A stretch of DNA of 41,097 nt from Williamsoniiplasma lucivorax ATCC 49196. Its GTDB lineage: Bacteria > Bacillota_I > Bacilli_A > Mycoplasmatales > Mycoplasmataceae. Shown in pieces: positions 40,061 to 41,097 of this stretch. Where the stretch lies: positions 1 through 41,097 of the forward strand of contig NZ_JADH01000013.1 in assembly GCF_000518285.1 (NCBI RefSeq), read 5' to 3'. The position numbers and the translations under genes were made by a program. Positions within the stretch are counted from its first letter, which is position 1; every line of letters begins with the position of its first letter. The notes under the pieces were generated by a model, which saw only the letters and a program-made list of their open reading frames with translations, was not told the DNA's origin and searched no databases.

Positions 40061-41038
40061 TTATCTTTTAGATCTATAACGGCTAGCTAATTTAGCGGCT
40101 TTAATAGTTGGTACCATTAACACTTGGTTAAATGGATAAGCTAATGCTCAAACGGAAATCGCATTGTAAATAATTGAATAAGCTCATCCGCTTTCTCCTC
40201 AACTAGGACCAAAAGTAGCAACTCAAACAAAATACCCTGATAATGTTTGAGAAATATAAATTCCTAAGAAAGTAAAGAAACCAATAATAATGAAATTAAC
40301 ATAACTGACATAATCTTTATCAGAATTAATTTTGAATTTAAAGAATCCAACAATTCCCGGAATAATCATTGGGATAAAATAATCCAAAAGATATGACCAA
40401 GCCGAAATAATATAACTATTACCAATAAAAGCTAAAGCAATTAAAGCGGTTGTACCTCCGGCAATGATTGCTAGAATTGGTGTTGAAACTACCGCCAGGG
40501 TAATTAAGGGAAGGTAACTTATACCAAGACCTCCACCATTAGGTAGCTGTGGTAAAAACTGCCCAACATATTCAAAAGTAATGGTTAGGGCTGTAAACAT
40601 TCCGCATAAAACAACATCATAAACTGTTAATTTTCTAAAACCAAAACGATGAGCTATGCCTTTTCATGTGATTTTTTCTCGAGTATTTTCAATTTTGTTT
40701 TTGTGGAATAAATAAATTAAAATTCCAATGTTAACAAAATTGAAAGACAAAATACTTAACAATATAAATTGCATCTTATTGTCTATAATTTTTTCTAAAT
40801 TAGATAGAATCCAACTAATGGCAATCAGAATGCTAAAAGCTAAACTTAAAGCAAAGACCATGATCATCATCGTTTTAATATTTTCAAACACCTCACCATC
40901 ATTAATATTTGTTCACGATATTTTCATCAAACAAAATGTAATCAGTAAACTTAACATAATGAGAAAAAATGTAATTGCAAAACCCATACCCATTTTAACC
41001 AATGGTGGTTTTTCTATTTTTGTAAATGCTATTTTCAT
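40061..41038 (-). CDS. ECF transporter S component, probably thiamine-type
   Basis: A 325-residue membrane protein. The C-terminal part (about residues 130-300) resembles energy-coupling-factor substrate-binding (S) subunits: TVYDVVLCGMFTALTITFEYVGQFLP with the A-x-x-x-A-like coupling helix, GGGLGISYLPLITLAVVSTPILAIIAGGTTALI, and WSYLLDYFIPMIIPGIVGF, whose LLDY recalls the LLDYP block of ThiT/YuaJ proteins. About 110 extra N-terminal residues with three spans are unlike typical 180-residue S components. The AAAGGAGA ribosome binding site precedes the ATG. The 3' end of a TPP-type riboswitch upstream supports thiamine as substrate. The EcfA and EcfT partners are not in the window and would be shared. 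Confidence 0.75.
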
Positions 41039-41044
41039 AAAAAA

Positions 41045-41061
41045 ATCTCCTTTAAAGAGAT
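41045..41061 (-). promoter_or_regulatory. Hairpin covering the ribosome binding site of the S-component gene
   Basis: On the minus strand ATCTC and GAGAT form a 5-bp stem with loop TTTAAAG, hiding half of AAAGGAGA. It may be part of the riboswitch expression platform. Confidence 0.45.
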
Positions 41062-41084
41062 AACAAAAAAACATCTGATTAGAC

Positions 41085-41097
41085 TCCCTACGCTAGT
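41085..41097 (-). promoter_or_regulatory. 3' end of a putative TPP riboswitch (THI box), cut by the window edge
   Basis: Read on the minus strand the segment is ACTAGCGTAGGGA. The AGCGTAGGGA word is the conserved 3' core of thiamine pyrophosphate riboswitches. The 5' part (with CTGAGA) would lie beyond the window. Distance to the S-component ATG is about 45 bases, including a run of seven T. Confidence 0.6.

Noticed and set aside
533-41038. Many genes look broken by TGA stops
   Set aside because: The breaks fall where the families have Trp and continue in the same frame, so they are Trp codons under code 4, not frameshifts or pseudogenes.

Overview
The window comes from a mollicute. It is very AT-rich, and almost every recognisable gene (prs, pth, metG, mnmG, purA, purB, ABC-F, P-type ATPase, relaxase) runs through in-frame TGA codons exactly where the families have Trp, so UGA is read as Trp (genetic code 4). 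The many MKK...C lipoproteins, the rho-independent terminators and the gene set fit the Spiroplasma/Entomoplasma/Mesoplasma/mycoides side of the class. That placement is inference; no rRNA is present. All coordinates below assume code 4.

Layout. (1) 1-5634 is a conjugation/mobilisation block: a three-histidine MobL/MobP-like relaxase carrying an internal 297-bp tandem duplication, a 77-aa membrane protein, and a VirD4/TraG-type coupling ATPase with an unusual Cys/His-rich insert. It is followed by about 400 bp of noncoding DNA packed with inverted repeats (candidate oriT or element end). (2) 6068-8027 is a lipoprotein gene and an ISLre2/UPF0236-type transposase whose reading frame contains the same ACATACTACAT-type short repeats that lie just upstream of it. 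(3) 8325-13286 is nrnA (minus), then a metabolic group of PatB/MalY-type C-S lyase, APC amino-acid permease and ridA. (4) 13443-16669, all minus strand: a two-repeat lipoprotein, a decayed fragment, an ABC-F protein and a coiled-coil protein built from 63-bp DNA repeats. (5) 17135-18741: prs-pth, overlapping by one base. (6) 18807-25490 is a tightly overlapping five-gene operon: signal-anchored coiled-coil protein, ABC ATPase, ABC-2 permease, a 1009-aa GH85 endo-beta-N-acetylglucosaminidase with the N-x-E catalytic pair, and a second ABC-2 permease. I regard this as the best candidate for an undescribed system. (7) 25560-32547: metG, a lipoprotein, mnmG and the overlapping purA-purB pair. (8) 32641-32836 is a promoter - structured RNA - terminator unit of unknown class. 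(9) 32895-34222 (minus) is a five-repeat lipoprotein gene whose signal peptide is out of frame with the body at a perfect 14-bp palindrome. (10) 34429-37206 (minus): a P2-type cation ATPase. (11) 37424-39989 is an unknown three-gene cluster: membrane protein with a C-terminal J domain, lipoprotein, HAAS/DUF1700-like membrane protein. (12) 40061-41097 (minus): an ECF-type S component preceded by the 3' end of what looks like a TPP riboswitch.

How parts work together. The C-S lyase generates 2-aminoacrylate, which RidA hydrolyses, while the permease can bring in the amino acid. purA and purB make AMP from IMP. Prs supplies PRPP. The GH85 enzyme could release N-glycans next to its own ABC transporter. 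The TPP element suggests that the S component imports thiamine. No tRNA, rRNA or CRISPR array was seen.
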